A stretch of DNA of 64,000 bases from Iodobacter fluviatilis (GCF_900451195.1 NZ_UGHR01000001.1:1302001-1366000); one strand, 5' to 3'; numbered from the stretch's first letter, positions 9,015 through 18,539 are shown. The notes: generated by a model not told the origin, from the letters alone. Program-made: numbers and translations.

Positions 9015-10508
9015 ATGAAAATTCACTCGCTTGGTGGCAAACACCTAGGTCTAGAAGAGCGGAGTACTGGCGTTGGGGATGCTCTGGCGAGTGCGCATGC
9101 GCAACTAGTGTTCAATGCACATGCTAAATTTGCCGACGCCGATGCCTTGAAGATTATGCTTCAAGGGTTGCAAGATACAGACCCAGCACCGTTACTTGAT
9201 ACCTTAGGCATGGATTTAGCACCGCCAGATTGCCAGATTAATTGTGTCAATGCCCAGTCTGAGACGGATTCGTCGGCAGATCTAGGTGTTGCTTTACCCC
9301 TTTCTTGGGCTCCAAATCTAATTGTAGTCTTGGATTCTCTGTGCGTGCTGGGTTTGCCTCAGGCAAGGGTGGGTGAATCAACATCTTTGCTGGGAGATAA
9401 GCTAAAGCAGAATGTCGGTGGGAAATGCCTGAGTTTAGACCCTCTTGCTAAAGGTGAAATGAAGTCGCTTGGGGGACAAGATGCACTTGTATCCCTTCAA
9501 ACTTTATCTTTATTGACATCCGTGGTGCCGCCCAGTGTTGTAGGGGCAAAGAGGTTAGACGTGGAACGATTGCACAATACGCCTCAATCAATGCGAAAAG
9601 TCAGTCGATTGCAAGAACAAGAGGAAAGAGGGTTATCAAGCCTATTCTCCTTTCTTCCAATCATAAACCAACTCAGTGAACCTACTGAGGTGCCGATGTC
9701 TATTGGCGAAGGGGATAGGGACTTTGTTGCGGCATTGCCCGCGGCCTCTACGCCTACACTGCCTTTGGCTGGCACATACGAGACAAAAGGTGTCGGTCCG
9801 GCTTTAAATGTAACGATGTCTGGTGTGCATAGTCCATCAAGTTCAGTAGAGCTTGGCTCTGAATCTATGGTTTTAGCTGCTATGGAGCACTTTACGCCAT
9901 CAGTTGTTGGGGGCGTACCTGATAGTTCACTTGCTGTGGGCGCTCAGTCAGAGCTGGCTATGCTGGCCCCTTCCTCAGTGGAGGAGCAGATAGTTGGGCC
10001 GCTTGTGCTTGCACGAGGCTCGAAGGTTTCTGCGGTTCTGCCTGTTTTTGTAGGAAATGACTCTGCTTCCGAGCTGCCTGCGAGCACATCACAAGCGGGC
10101 CAGGCTGAGCGACCTGTTCGTGCACAAGAGCTTGTGACGAGTGCCTCATTACAGATGCTGCCGGAGCCAAATTTGAATGGCCCACATTATGAGTTTGTTA
10201 GTAATCCTGGTGCACGGCCTATGCCAGCTCCTGTTCTGCAAGTGATTCCTAGCCCTGTGGAGCAGCAAGGGCTCACCTATCATTTTAAAAGTTGGGGTAA
10301 TGATGCCTTTGTAAACGTTAACACGCTCAGTGCTGGTGATGTGCGATTTGTGCCCTCTGATGTCAAGGTTCAACATACCTTGCAAACGTATGGAGAGGAT
10401 CATGATATGCCGCAGCACTGGCGGATTGAGGCTAGTGAGCGCCGTGATGATGATATGCCACGCAGACAGGCACGTGCTCAATTAGCTGAAGAGGAAAATG
10501 AAGAATGA
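9015..10508 (+). CDS. sctP: Probable T3SS needle-length regulator SctP (SpaN/InvJ-like)
   Basis: I assign this mainly by position: it sits directly before sctQ, whose ATG overlaps its stop codon (ATGA at 10505). That is exactly where spaN/invJ lies in SPI-1 systems. The 497-aa protein is rich in Ser, Pro, Val and Leu and has no transmembrane segment. It also has a charged C-terminus (repeated Arg/Glu/Asp), as expected for the poorly conserved, partly unstructured ruler/substrate-switch proteins. Family proteins are secreted early, measure or time needle assembly, and switch the export gate component SctU. The sequence is too divergent for a motif-based call. Confidence 0.65.
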   Translation: MKIHSLGGKHLGLEERSTGVGDALASAHAQLVFNAHAKFADADALKIMLQGLQDTDPAPLLDTLGMDLAPPDCQINCVNAQSETDSSADLGVALPLSWAPNLIVVLDSLCVLGLPQARVGESTSLLGDKLKQNVGGKCLSLDPLAKGEMKSLGGQDALVSLQTLSLLTSVVPPSVVGAKRLDVERLHNTPQSMRKVSRLQEQEERGLSSLFSFLPIINQLSEPTEVPMSIGEGDRDFVAALPAASTPTLPLAGTYETKGVGPALNVTMSGVHSPSSSVELGSESMVLAAMEHFTPSVVGGVPDSSLAVGAQSELAMLAPSSVEEQIVGPLVLARGSKVSAVLPVFVGNDSASELPASTSQAGQAERPVRAQELVTSASLQMLPEPNLNGPHYEFVSNPGARPMPAPVLQVIPSPVEQQGLTYHFKSWGNDAFVNVNTLSAGDVRFVPSDVKVQHTLQTYGEDHDMPQHWRIEASERRDDDMPRRQARAQLAEEENEE

Positions 10509-11422
10509 TGCCATTGAGTAGTTTGCGTAAGGTAGATGTTGCAAGTTTAGAGCGAAGCCGTGTTCTGATTCGCTTGCGTGGTGCAGGTTATACCGAAGCT
10601 GTTTTGTTACCGCTTGGCACCGCGCGCTATATTCGCTTGCGAGGCGACCTAGCTGGCGTTGCATCCGTGATTGCCCTGTTGGATGTGCACGCTTGGGCGG
10701 GCCACAGTATGCCAAGCTTGGCTGGCATTGCTTGGCACTGCGTGGATGAAAAGTTGTTGTGGAATTTATTGGTCGAGGAATTAACTCAACTCACTTGTGC
10801 AGAGCATGGGCTTGACTTAACGCATATCGAGGTACTGGAGCTGCTTAGTACGCCTTTAGTTGAGCATACGCTACCTTGTGTGAGCATGCTGAGTGGGGGC
10901 TTATTTGTGGAGGCTTTAGAGCAGGAAGCTCACCCGCTTGGTGCGAATTTTGATTTTAACGCAGTAAAAATTGAGTTGGCCGCTAATTTAGGGCGTAGTT
11001 ACTTAGCCTATCAGACCATCCCGACTTTAGTGTTGGGAGACGTTTTATTAATTAAAGAAATCGATTGCCAATTGAGTTGTGGCACTCATCCCCTATTTAC
11101 GTTTGAGCTTTATGAGGAGAAGTTAATGTTGCAGGATTACGCAGAACAAGAGGAGAGTATAGGTGTTGTACCTGTGCCAGAAAATCAGCTCTTAGATTTA
11201 AAAAAAGTACCCGTTGAATTGACTTTTGTATTATTCAAAAAAATGCTCAGCATGGCTCAATTGCAGTCTATAGATTTAGGTGATGTGATTGATTTGCCGG
11301 TAGAGGCACAAAAAAATGTTGAAATCTATATTAATAACATGTGCTTTGCAGGTGGGGAATTAGTGCAATTGGACGATGGACGTTTGGGCGTAGAAATTCA
11401 GCGCTTAATACGTTCGGCATGA
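10505..11422 (+). CDS. sctQ: T3SS sorting-platform (C-ring) protein SctQ (SpaO-like)
   Basis: A 305-aa cytoplasmic component of the pods beneath the T3SS that recruit SctK, SctL and the ATPase. The C-terminal about 75 residues form a recognisable SpoA/FliN-like domain (from KKVPVELTFVLFKKML through DVIDLP to the GGELVQLDDGRLGVEI end). The N-terminal part is the variable SpaO-type region with another SpoA-like stretch. It is followed 4 bp later by sctR. In relatives an internal start yields a separate C-terminal SctQ product, and an in-frame methionine near the SpoA2 domain could do this here (not verified). Confidence 0.9.
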   Translation: MMPLSSLRKVDVASLERSRVLIRLRGAGYTEAVLLPLGTARYIRLRGDLAGVASVIALLDVHAWAGHSMPSLAGIAWHCVDEKLLWNLLVEELTQLTCAEHGLDLTHIEVLELLSTPLVEHTLPCVSMLSGGLFVEALEQEAHPLGANFDFNAVKIELAANLGRSYLAYQTIPTLVLGDVLLIKEIDCQLSCGTHPLFTFELYEEKLMLQDYAEQEESIGVVPVPENQLLDLKKVPVELTFVLFKKMLSMAQLQSIDLGDVIDLPVEAQKNVEIYINNMCFAGGELVQLDDGRLGVEIQRLIRSA

Positions 11423-11426
11423 TTCA

Positions 11427-12095
11427 ATGAATGATATTTCACTTATTGCACTGCTGTCATTTGCTACTTTGTTCCCATTTTTAGTGGCATCAGGCACTTG
11501 TTTCGTTAAGTTCTCGATTGTATTTGTATTGATTCGGAATGCGTTGGGGGTGCAGCAGGTGCCCTCTAATATGACTTTAAATGGCATTGCATTGTTGCTT
11601 TCAGTATTTGTAATGATGCCAGTAGGGCAGCAAGCCTACGATTATTATAAAACTGAAAATGTGAAGCTGGAGAGTGTAGAGGCTGTTGTCAATTTCATGG
11701 ATGGTGGGCTGAGTGGGTATCGTGCGTATTTAAAAAAATATTCAGATCCGGAGTTGGTCGATTTTTTTCAAAAGGCACAAGCAGGACGCTTAGGCGAAGC
11801 TAAGAAAAATACACAAAAAATAGCAGAGCCAGAGTCTGAGCCGGCCATTATTGCCCTGTTGCCAGCTTATGCATTAACTGAAATTAAGGAAGCATTTAAG
11901 ATTGGTTTTTATTTATATTTACCTTTCATTGTTGTGGATTTAGTGATTTCCAGCATTTTATTGTCATTAGGCATGATGATGATGAGTCCAGTAACGATTT
12001 CGGTGCCCGTAAAGTTAATTCTATTTGTGGCAATGGATGGTTGGACTCTGCTGGTAAAGGGGCTGGTCATGCAATATATCGATCTTGCAGCTTGA
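11427..12095 (+). CDS. sctR: T3SS export apparatus protein SctR (SpaP)
   Basis: A 222-aa inner-membrane protein of the FliP/SpaP family. It forms the core of the SctRST export gate through which substrates enter the needle. The family signatures are visible: the N-terminal FVKFSIVFVLIRNALGVQQVPSN-type block, LLSVFVMMPVG, and the C-terminal block with IVVDLVISSILLSLGMMMMSP and LFVAMDGWTLL. Four hydrophobic segments are present and the length is typical. It lies between sctQ and sctS in the canonical order. Confidence 0.97.
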   Translation: MNDISLIALLSFATLFPFLVASGTCFVKFSIVFVLIRNALGVQQVPSNMTLNGIALLLSVFVMMPVGQQAYDYYKTENVKLESVEAVVNFMDGGLSGYRAYLKKYSDPELVDFFQKAQAGRLGEAKKNTQKIAEPESEPAIIALLPAYALTEIKEAFKIGFYLYLPFIVVDLVISSILLSLGMMMMSPVTISVPVKLILFVAMDGWTLLVKGLVMQYIDLAA

Positions 12096-12155
12096 CGTTA
12101 AAGGTTTTTTCTTTCCGGTAATCCAAAGCAGAAATAGAAATAAAGGACAGGTTAT

Positions 12156-12419
12156 ATGGATGATTTGGTATATGCCGGTAATAAGGCGCTGTATTTGACT
12201 CTCGTTTTATCTGCGGTTCCGGTGGCAGTGGCAACGTTGGTGGGGTTGTTAGTGGGTTTGATTCAGACCGTAACTCAATTGCAAGAGCAAACGCTGCCTT
12301 TTGGGGTAAAGTTGATCGCCGTGATTGTGTGTCTATTTATGTTTTCAGGTTGGTATGGTGAGCACCTACTGAGCTATGCGGTGGAATTGATGCATTTGGC
12401 CCTGGATCCACGTCACTAA
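12156..12419 (+). CDS. sctS: T3SS export apparatus protein SctS (SpaQ)
   Basis: An 87-aa FliQ/SpaQ family protein with two transmembrane hairpin helices (about residues 15-40 and 50-75). It carries the family block [18 protein letters not shown]. It packs around SctR and SctT in the export gate. AAGGAC at 12143-12148 is the ribosome site. The 60-bp gap after sctR is slightly larger than usual for the operon but contains no evident terminator. Confidence 0.97.
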   Translation: MDDLVYAGNKALYLTLVLSAVPVAVATLVGLLVGLIQTVTQLQEQTLPFGVKLIAVIVCLFMFSGWYGEHLLSYAVELMHLALDPRH

Positions 12420-12449
12420 TTTGTTGTTAGCGAGGTAGGGGTAAAGGAA

Positions 12450-12497
12450 ATGTTGAGCTATTATTTTATATGGTCAGATTGTCATAGCCTATGTTGA
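12450..12497 (+). CDS. Possible 15-codon leader peptide coupled to sctT
   Basis: A short frame starts at ATG 12450 behind a strong AAAGGA site. Its TGA stop (12495-12497) overlaps the second ATG of sctT as TGATG. The sctT start itself has no good ribosome site. This is the classic geometry for translational coupling, so ribosomes ending here could restart on sctT. The peptide itself probably has no function. The call rests only on this arrangement. Confidence 0.4.
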   Translation: MLSYYFIWSDCHSLC

Positions 12498-13270
12498 TGT
12501 ATGAGTTATTTTCGCGCTGGCAAGAATATATGTTGGCGGCCGCGTTGATTTACGCGCGGATTGCGGTGATTTTTTTATTTTTGCCTTTTTTGAATAATAA
12601 CGTACTCGGACATATGGTAACGCGTAATGCGGTGATTCTACTGCTGATATTCGGATTGTGGCCTTTAGTGGGGGGAGATGTATCTCAGGTGAATGGGGGG
12701 GATTATGCGGTACTGGCTTTAAAAGAGGCTGTAGTTGGTTTGGCTCTGGGTTGTATGGTGGCTTTTCCATTTTGGGTATTTCATGCGATTGGCGCTTATA
12801 TCGATGTGGCGCGTGGGGCCACTATCAGTAGTTCAATTGATCCGGTGAATGGATTGGAGTCGGCAGAAACCTCCAATCTGTTGAACTTATTTGCAGGGGT
12901 GATTTTTTTAGAGGCTGGCGGTATGCAGCTCTTGTTATCGCTGTTAATAGATAGTTATCAACAAGTCGGTTTGCTCAATAGCATCGAAATCCGTTTAGAA
13001 ACCTTGATCCCCTATTTAGGGCGCTTAGTGGCAAATAGTTTTATGTTGGCGGCTCCTGTATTGCTAACGCTTATTTTGTCTGAAGTGTTACTGGGTTTGT
13101 TGTCGCGCTTTACTCCGCAAATGAATGCCTTTTCAGTGTCTCTCACGATTAAGAGCATGATTGCCTTTTTTATTTTTATGATTTATTTCGGTCCTGTATT
13201 TCCGGGTGAAATGATGAAGATGATGGGCGACTTTGCTGGTTATGAATTATTTGTTAAGGGTGGGCATTAA
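12497..13270 (+). CDS. sctT: T3SS export apparatus protein SctT (SpaR)
   Basis: A FliR/SpaR family inner-membrane protein of about 257 aa and the third member of the SctRST gate. Characteristic parts are the N-terminal IYARIAVIFLFLPFLNNNVLG, the middle GAYIDVARGATISSS-type loop and the C-terminal SRFTPQMNAFSVSL. Five to six hydrophobic segments are present. ATG 12497 (MYELFSRW) is preferred over 12491 because it matches the usual family start and overlaps the stop of the upstream leader frame. Its stop overlaps the sctU ATG. Confidence 0.96.
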   Translation: MYELFSRWQEYMLAAALIYARIAVIFLFLPFLNNNVLGHMVTRNAVILLLIFGLWPLVGGDVSQVNGGDYAVLALKEAVVGLALGCMVAFPFWVFHAIGAYIDVARGATISSSIDPVNGLESAETSNLLNLFAGVIFLEAGGMQLLLSLLIDSYQQVGLLNSIEIRLETLIPYLGRLVANSFMLAAPVLLTLILSEVLLGLLSRFTPQMNAFSVSLTIKSMIAFFIFMIYFGPVFPGEMMKMMGDFAGYELFVKGGH

Positions 13271-14331
13271 TGGCCGGGGAAAAAACTGAAAAGCCAACGG
13301 CTAAAAAACTACTTGATTCGGCTAAAAAGGGTCAATCTTATAAAAGCCGCGACATGGTCGTGCTGTGTATTTTGGTTGCAGGAGTTGGTTTTACCGCAAC
13401 GCGCTCTTTTAATGCTGTAGTAGAAATGTATTGTGGTTTTATTGAGAAGGGTTTTAAAACACCTCCGGCGGATGCGGCACGAGAGCTTGTTTTTGCATTT
13501 TTAACTCTCTCCTTGCCCATTATCTTGGCCTGCGTAGTTGCCACTGTATTGCCATCACTATGGCAAAGCCGCCTTGTGTTTGCAACTGAGGCAATCAAAA
13601 TTGATTTTAGTGCTTTGAATCCGGTTTCTGGCTTTAAGAAGCTGTTTAGTATGAAAACGGTAAAAGAGTTGGTAAAGGCAGTTTTCTATTTATTGCTAAC
13701 TATTACAGTGGCTTATGCCTTTTGGGTTTTTCAAAGGCATATGCTGCTGGCTCAACTCTATGTTTCAACTGCAGAGGCAGGGGCGGCTTGGGTTAAAGCG
13801 GGTGTGATTCTTGTGTTCTATTGTGTGGCGGCATTTATTTTTATCATTGGTATGGATGCCTGGGTAGATTACTTACTGTATATCAAAAACCTCAAGATGG
13901 AAAAGCATGAGGTAAAGCAAGAGCATAAGCAGGCTGAAGTGAGTAGGGAGGTGAAGTCACGGCGTCGTGAGGTGCATGAGGAGTTGTTGTCCGAGCAAAT
14001 AAAAAGTGATGTGGCGCAGTCACAGTTTGTGCTTGCTAACCCGACCCATATTGCAATTGGTGTGTATATGGATACGGAGTCGCTACCGTTGCCCTTTGTG
14101 TCTGTACTGGAAACAGAGCAAAAAGCGCGTGCGGTGATTGCTTATGCAGAAAAAATTGGGATACCTGTGGTGCGTGATATTCGTTTAACTCGTGCCATTT
14201 TTAAAGTGGCAACGCGTTATACCTTTGTGCCTTATGAGCTGGTTGAAGAGGTGTACAAGGTGCTGTTTTGGTTACTAGAAGTCGAAAAGGCCCGTGCAGG
14301 AAATGGGGATTCGCTTACGTTCGATTCATGA
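13270..14331 (+). CDS. sctU: T3SS export switch protein SctU (SpaS)
   Basis: A 353-aa FlhB/SpaS family protein. Four transmembrane helices (about residues 30-210) are followed by a cytoplasmic domain with the self-cleaving NPTH motif. Asn257-Pro258 is the cleavage position expected in this family. Cleavage is known to switch export from early (rod, needle) to middle and late substrates. The N-terminus has the usual GEKTEKPTAKKL motif. It is the last gene of the sctP-U run, followed by a 676-bp gap. Confidence 0.97.
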   Translation: MAGEKTEKPTAKKLLDSAKKGQSYKSRDMVVLCILVAGVGFTATRSFNAVVEMYCGFIEKGFKTPPADAARELVFAFLTLSLPIILACVVATVLPSLWQSRLVFATEAIKIDFSALNPVSGFKKLFSMKTVKELVKAVFYLLLTITVAYAFWVFQRHMLLAQLYVSTAEAGAAWVKAGVILVFYCVAAFIFIIGMDAWVDYLLYIKNLKMEKHEVKQEHKQAEVSREVKSRRREVHEELLSEQIKSDVAQSQFVLANPTHIAIGVYMDTESLPLPFVSVLETEQKARAVIAYAEKIGIPVVRDIRLTRAIFKVATRYTFVPYELVEEVYKVLFWLLEVEKARAGNGDSLTFDS

Positions 14332-15007
14332 TAAAGGTCATGCATGAGGGGGTATTTGCCTTAATTTAAACCTGTGCCACTATGCATGGTAAAAGCTAGG
14401 TAAAAAATAAATGTCCCCTTACTACGGTATCGAGACTAAACAAAAGAGAGCAAGTATGGATATGCTCAGCAAGATCCCTCATTCAATGTAAGGCATCTTC
14501 CTAGATGTAAATCTGCAGGTCAAAAAAACAAAGTTCATTCGGCGCTAGCGCTCGTTAAATGATGATGATTTTGTTCTTGGTTTCGTTTTTTTATGAAAAT
14601 ATATATTTCAAAGACTTTGATTGTTTTAAATTAGAACAGATACCTCATGTTAAACATGAAGGATATGGGCTTTGCTGTCTGCAGTTTAACTCTTCAATTT
14701 AAATAGACCATCTGTAAATCAGAGAAAATTTCGTGATTTTGTGAAATAGATTTGTATAGCTTACAACCTGTGTTTGCTAGTTTAAAGAAGGTTTGCTAGA
14801 TGAGATGTTAGTCAGTAGGAAATATAGTCTTTTACATTAACTCCTCGTATGTATTAAGCGTCGCCTTAAGCAAAAGGGGACGTAGTTGTTTATTAAGCTA
14901 CTTTCCCGAAGAGGGGGAGTGTCGTTTTTTAATAGTGAGCAATATACCTCCGTGGTTTAATTAGCACCGTCAGCCCTATTGCAAATGGCGGATTAAAGGA
15001 AAGTAAG
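14332..15007 (+). promoter_or_regulatory. Intergenic region upstream of the sicA-sip operon
   Basis: This 676-bp stretch has no credible gene. It separates the export-apparatus operon from the translocator operon and must hold the translocator promoter, with AAAGGA at 14996-15001 serving sicA. In SPI-1 and Bsa systems this promoter is driven by an InvF/BsaN-type AraC regulator with SicA as co-activator. An InvF-like gene is present at 27635. I could not identify a defined operator by eye. Confidence 0.4.
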
Positions 15008-15547
15008 ATGAATAGTATGAATGAAGACTTAATGGATGATGGTGCTGCTGAGATCTTGTGGGAAGCCATACTCAATGGTGCGGCACTTAAAGACATTCAG
15101 GGTGTTCCCAGTAATGTAATGGAGGGGATTTATGCCTATGCATTTGAGTTTTATCAGCAGGGGCGCTTGGATGAAGCAGAAACATTTTTTAGGTTTTTGT
15201 GTTTGTACGATATGTATGACCCAGACTATGCGATGGGCTTAGCGGCTATTTTTCAGATGCGTAAAGAGTATCTGAAGGCGGCTGGTGCATATTCACTTGC
15301 TTTTGCTTTAGGAAAAAATGATTACCGCCCGATGTTTTATGCGGGTCAGTGTAATTTGCATTTGAAAAAGGTAAGTAAGGCAAAGCAGTGTTTTGAGACG
15401 GTGCTGTTGCATGGGGCGAAGGGGCCATTAACTGAACGGGCACAAGCTTATTTAAAGGCGATGCAAAATGTGCAGTCAGAAAATGAAGCTGAAAATGAAG
15501 CTGAAAATGAAGCTGAAAATGAAATGAAGGAGTTTTTCCAATTATGA
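15008..15547 (+). CDS. sicA: Class II T3SS chaperone for translocators (SicA/IpgC/SycD type)
   Basis: A 179-aa tetratricopeptide-repeat chaperone. The core (about residues 35-150) carries the family pattern YQQGRLDEAETFFRFLCLYD, YAMGLAAIFQMRKEYLKAA and PMFYAGQCNLHLKKVSKA. Proteins of this type hold the two hydrophobic translocators (here SipB and SipC, encoded next) before secretion. In SPI-1-like systems they also co-activate the InvF-type regulator. The C-terminus has a short tandem repeat, Glu-Asn-Glu-Ala, encoded by a 12-bp repeat (15479-15523). This is absent from typical SicA and could vary in copy number. The stop overlaps the sipB ATG (ATGA at 15544). Confidence 0.95.
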   Translation: MNSMNEDLMDDGAAEILWEAILNGAALKDIQGVPSNVMEGIYAYAFEFYQQGRLDEAETFFRFLCLYDMYDPDYAMGLAAIFQMRKEYLKAAGAYSLAFALGKNDYRPMFYAGQCNLHLKKVSKAKQCFETVLLHGAKGPLTERAQAYLKAMQNVQSENEAENEAENEAENEMKEFFQL

Positions 15548-17418
15548 GCGAAATACTGATTCAGTCAAATCGTTATAACGTGAATCCTGAGGCGTTAAAG
15601 ATCAGTCCAGATTTGATCAATGGACCGATGGAGGCGTTAGGTGCTATTCATGATTCTTTAGCGAAGATGGAGCTGCTGGCACAAAGTGCGGATATGGATT
15701 TGGGGGCGGCTAAACCCACTGGATCTAGTAAAGCGCCACAGTTGACGCCACCAAGTGTGACGGTGGCGCAACGTCAAGCAGAGCCAGATTTGTCACTTGT
15801 TGCGGTAATGGCGCAATTAATGGAAATCATGCAAGACATGTCAGTGAATGGCTTAAAGACAAAATTGGAAGCTTTTAAACAAAGTGCGGATGCACGTGAA
15901 GCGGCTTTGGCGACAATGGGTTTGGCTCTTGGCGAGGCACAAACAAAGGCCGATACGCTGCATGAGAAGGCAAAAGATCTGGCGAGTCGCCAGCCAACAG
16001 CGGAGCAAGTAAAGCGATTTGAGGCTAACTTGCAGCTTGCGGTTGAGAATAGAGAGCAAGCAAAAAATGAGCTTTCAAATACGCTGGAAAATCTTAAAAA
16101 GGCTTTTATTGAGAAATATGGCCAAGCTATGCCGTTCTCGGGTGATGTAAGTAAGCCAGATTCGCTTGTAGCTGCAGCAATGATTCTCGATGCCTCTAAA
16201 GCTTTGGATAATGGTTTGCTTGGCTTGACAAAGGTCGAGAGTGAAGCTAAAGCAGCGTGGAATACCGCTAAAGAACAGCTTCAGTTGGTGCTAAATGCGG
16301 GCTCTGAAGCACAGCAGGCACAGGCTGATCTTGTTTCTTTGCATTCACAATTCAAAGAGAAGGGGGGTATGGGCGCTGTGCAAAATTTGGGGCAGCTACG
16401 TACTGGGGCGGCTGAGCTGACTTTCCTATTGGGTGTCTTACAGGACATCATTGGTCAAACCAGCGAAACAGAAATGCAAGATAAATTGGCATTAATGAAG
16501 GCGCGTCAGGCTGAGGTGGTTAAGGATTTAGAAAAAAAAGCTGAGGAAGCTGCTGCCGAGCAGCGAAAAGCAGAGGAGCTTAACTATGTCATGGGCTGCG
16601 TAGGTAAAATTTTGGGGGCTCTATTGACCCTTGTTGCGGTAGCGGGGGCCTTGTTTACTGGTGGAGCCAGTTTAGCATTGGCTGCAATTGGCGTTGCACT
16701 CATGGTGTTGGACACGGTGCTTGAATACACTACAGGAAAAAGCCTGACTGAGCGAGTGTTAAACCCGGTGATGAATGCGGTGATTAAGCCTTTGTTGGAA
16801 GCGCTGACTAAGTTAATAAGTGGCGTTCTACAGGGTCTGGGAGTGGATAAAAAGATTGCCGATATTGTAGGAACAGTGCTTGCCGCGGCGGTCTTGGTAC
16901 TTGCGGTGATTCTTGTAGCGATAGTTGGCAAGGGGGCGGCGGCAAAAGTGGCTGAAAAATTTGGTGCAGCAATATCAAATACCATTTCCAAGATGATTCC
17001 TGCACTCATTAAGCAGTTTGCGGCAGCGGCCCAAGCAGGCCTTAAAGGGGTAGGTAAGTCTGTGACGAAATCTTTAGTGACGTTGGCTAAGCGCGCGCAT
17101 ATTAACGTTGGAGATGTGGCGCTGAATGCCACGCGTTTAAAAACGGCGCAAGTAGTCGGTGGTTTTGCTCAGCAGAGCATACAGGCTGGCGGTCAAATTG
17201 GCGTTGGGGTGCATAAAAATAATGCGAGTGATGCGCTTGCTGACATTACTTTAAGCCGCGCTAGCCAAGATGTATTCAAGCGGGCTATGACTGACGCGAT
17301 TAAGCAAATGAGCGAGCAAATGTCGGTTGTTGATGATTTGATGAAACATATGTCTATAGCGGGTGAGCAGCAGCTTGCAACTGCACAATTTATTTCGCAA
17401 AGAACACGTGTGGCCTAA
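15544..17418 (+). CDS. sctE: T3SS major translocator SctE (SipB/IpaB/BipB-like)
   Basis: A 624-aa pore-forming translocon protein. The N-terminal half is a long Ala/Glu/Lys-rich coiled coil (about residues 110-350), as in SipB and IpaB. Two hydrophobic helices at about 355-400 and 440-470 would insert in the host membrane. The Gly-Lys-Ser loop between them resembles that of IpaB. The C-terminus is amphipathic, ending near ISQRTRVA. It is chaperoned by the adjacent SicA-like protein and works with the next gene product. Confidence 0.94.
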   Translation: MSEILIQSNRYNVNPEALKISPDLINGPMEALGAIHDSLAKMELLAQSADMDLGAAKPTGSSKAPQLTPPSVTVAQRQAEPDLSLVAVMAQLMEIMQDMSVNGLKTKLEAFKQSADAREAALATMGLALGEAQTKADTLHEKAKDLASRQPTAEQVKRFEANLQLAVENREQAKNELSNTLENLKKAFIEKYGQAMPFSGDVSKPDSLVAAAMILDASKALDNGLLGLTKVESEAKAAWNTAKEQLQLVLNAGSEAQQAQADLVSLHSQFKEKGGMGAVQNLGQLRTGAAELTFLLGVLQDIIGQTSETEMQDKLALMKARQAEVVKDLEKKAEEAAAEQRKAEELNYVMGCVGKILGALLTLVAVAGALFTGGASLALAAIGVALMVLDTVLEYTTGKSLTERVLNPVMNAVIKPLLEALTKLISGVLQGLGVDKKIADIVGTVLAAAVLVLAVILVAIVGKGAAAKVAEKFGAAISNTISKMIPALIKQFAAAAQAGLKGVGKSVTKSLVTLAKRAHINVGDVALNATRLKTAQVVGGFAQQSIQAGGQIGVGVHKNNASDALADITLSRASQDVFKRAMTDAIKQMSEQMSVVDDLMKHMSIAGEQQLATAQFISQRTRVA

Positions 17419-17488
17419 GCCTTGCATATTTTTTAAATGAAATAGGGCAGCTTTGTCCTAAGCAGTAATTTACTTCAAAGGTGATTGT

Positions 17489-18517
17489 ATGACGACAGCG
17501 ATTTCAGCAGCTAAAAGTTCCCCTGTATTTTCTACTTCCGCAGCAGTACTAAAAAGCGTGGCTGATGTAAAAGGGACTGCCGAGGGTAAGAAACTGAGTG
17601 CAGGATTTGAAGAAAAGGCTGCAGCGTTACCTCATGCCGTTCCACGTAGCAGCATCATGGCAGGTGCACCTGATTTACGTGCGCCGGAGTTGAGCCTGGA
17701 TGGAGCGGCTACTAAGCAAGTTTTTGACGCTTTAGACGCCGTAGTGGAAGCCCCGCAAGATGAGAGTTTTGCGCTACACACCTTGTTTAGCAGCGACAAA
17801 ATGCGCGGCGTACCTATGGATAGCGATTTACTGCTCGCCTTAATTGTACAACTGAAGGCTTTGCAATTGGAACAAAGTGCAAGTGAACGTAATCTAGGGG
17901 GAAAGCTTACCGTATTGAGCTTTGATGGCTCTAAGGCATCGGCTGATTCGCAACGTTTGTCTGGTAGTGCGGCACTTGGAACTGCCATTAGCAGTGCTGC
18001 TGTAAGTATTGGTTTTGCAGGTGTGTCGTTAGGCAAAGGTGTGAAAGCACATCAGACCCATAAAAATTCTCTGATAAATAATCAAGGGAAAGCGAATGGA
18101 CTGAAGTTGGAGGTAGAGAAAAACCAATTGCGTCTTAGTCAGCATCCAGAAATGCCCCCTCGAACTAAAGCAACGTTGTCTAAGGAGAGTGCGTCTAAGA
18201 TGCATATGGTTCGTAGCCATGAAGAGGCTCATCAACTGGAAGTAAGTCGTGCGGGTAAGTTGTCTGGCCAAGCCCAAGTGATTGCCACTCTGCCAGTAGG
18301 AACTCTCGTTGATGGGGCTGGACAAACTGTACAAAAGAATGAAGATGCCTTGCGCACCATGGTTGATGCAGGTGTGAATGTAATCAATCAGGCGAGCAAA
18401 AATGCGGATGATGTAGGTAATGGCAGCTTAGATTTAGCGAAGCAATTGCAAGCCATGTTGCGTGACTATGTGCAAAGTAAACGTGATGCGTTTGCTGCGG
18501 TGGCTAGTAAAATTTAA
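17489..18517 (+). CDS. sctB: T3SS minor translocator SctB (SipC/IpaC/BipC-like)
   Basis: A 342-aa protein in the SipC position. It has a Ser/Ala-rich N-terminus, one main hydrophobic helix (about residues 165-190, with GTAISSAAVSIGFAGVSLG), a charged helical stretch, and a C-terminal region rich in Ala, Asp and Gln. It would form the hetero-oligomeric pore with SctE. SipC and IpaC also nucleate actin through their C-terminus, but whether this one does cannot be read from sequence. AAAGG at 17476-17480 precedes the ATG. Confidence 0.88.
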   Translation: MTTAISAAKSSPVFSTSAAVLKSVADVKGTAEGKKLSAGFEEKAAALPHAVPRSSIMAGAPDLRAPELSLDGAATKQVFDALDAVVEAPQDESFALHTLFSSDKMRGVPMDSDLLLALIVQLKALQLEQSASERNLGGKLTVLSFDGSKASADSQRLSGSAALGTAISSAAVSIGFAGVSLGKGVKAHQTHKNSLINNQGKANGLKLEVEKNQLRLSQHPEMPPRTKATLSKESASKMHMVRSHEEAHQLEVSRAGKLSGQAQVIATLPVGTLVDGAGQTVQKNEDALRTMVDAGVNVINQASKNADDVGNGSLDLAKQLQAMLRDYVQSKRDAFAAVASKI

Positions 18518-18539
18518 GTCAGGTACGGATTTTATGGTT

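Noticed and set aside
8936..9127. 63-codon frame upstream of and overlapping sctP, considered as the end of sctO
   Set aside because: It has no coiled-coil SctO character and is mostly a shifted reading of the sctP start.
15479..15523. CRISPR-like repeat
   Set aside because: A 12-bp in-frame tandem repeat without spacers; no CRISPR array or cas gene was seen in the window.
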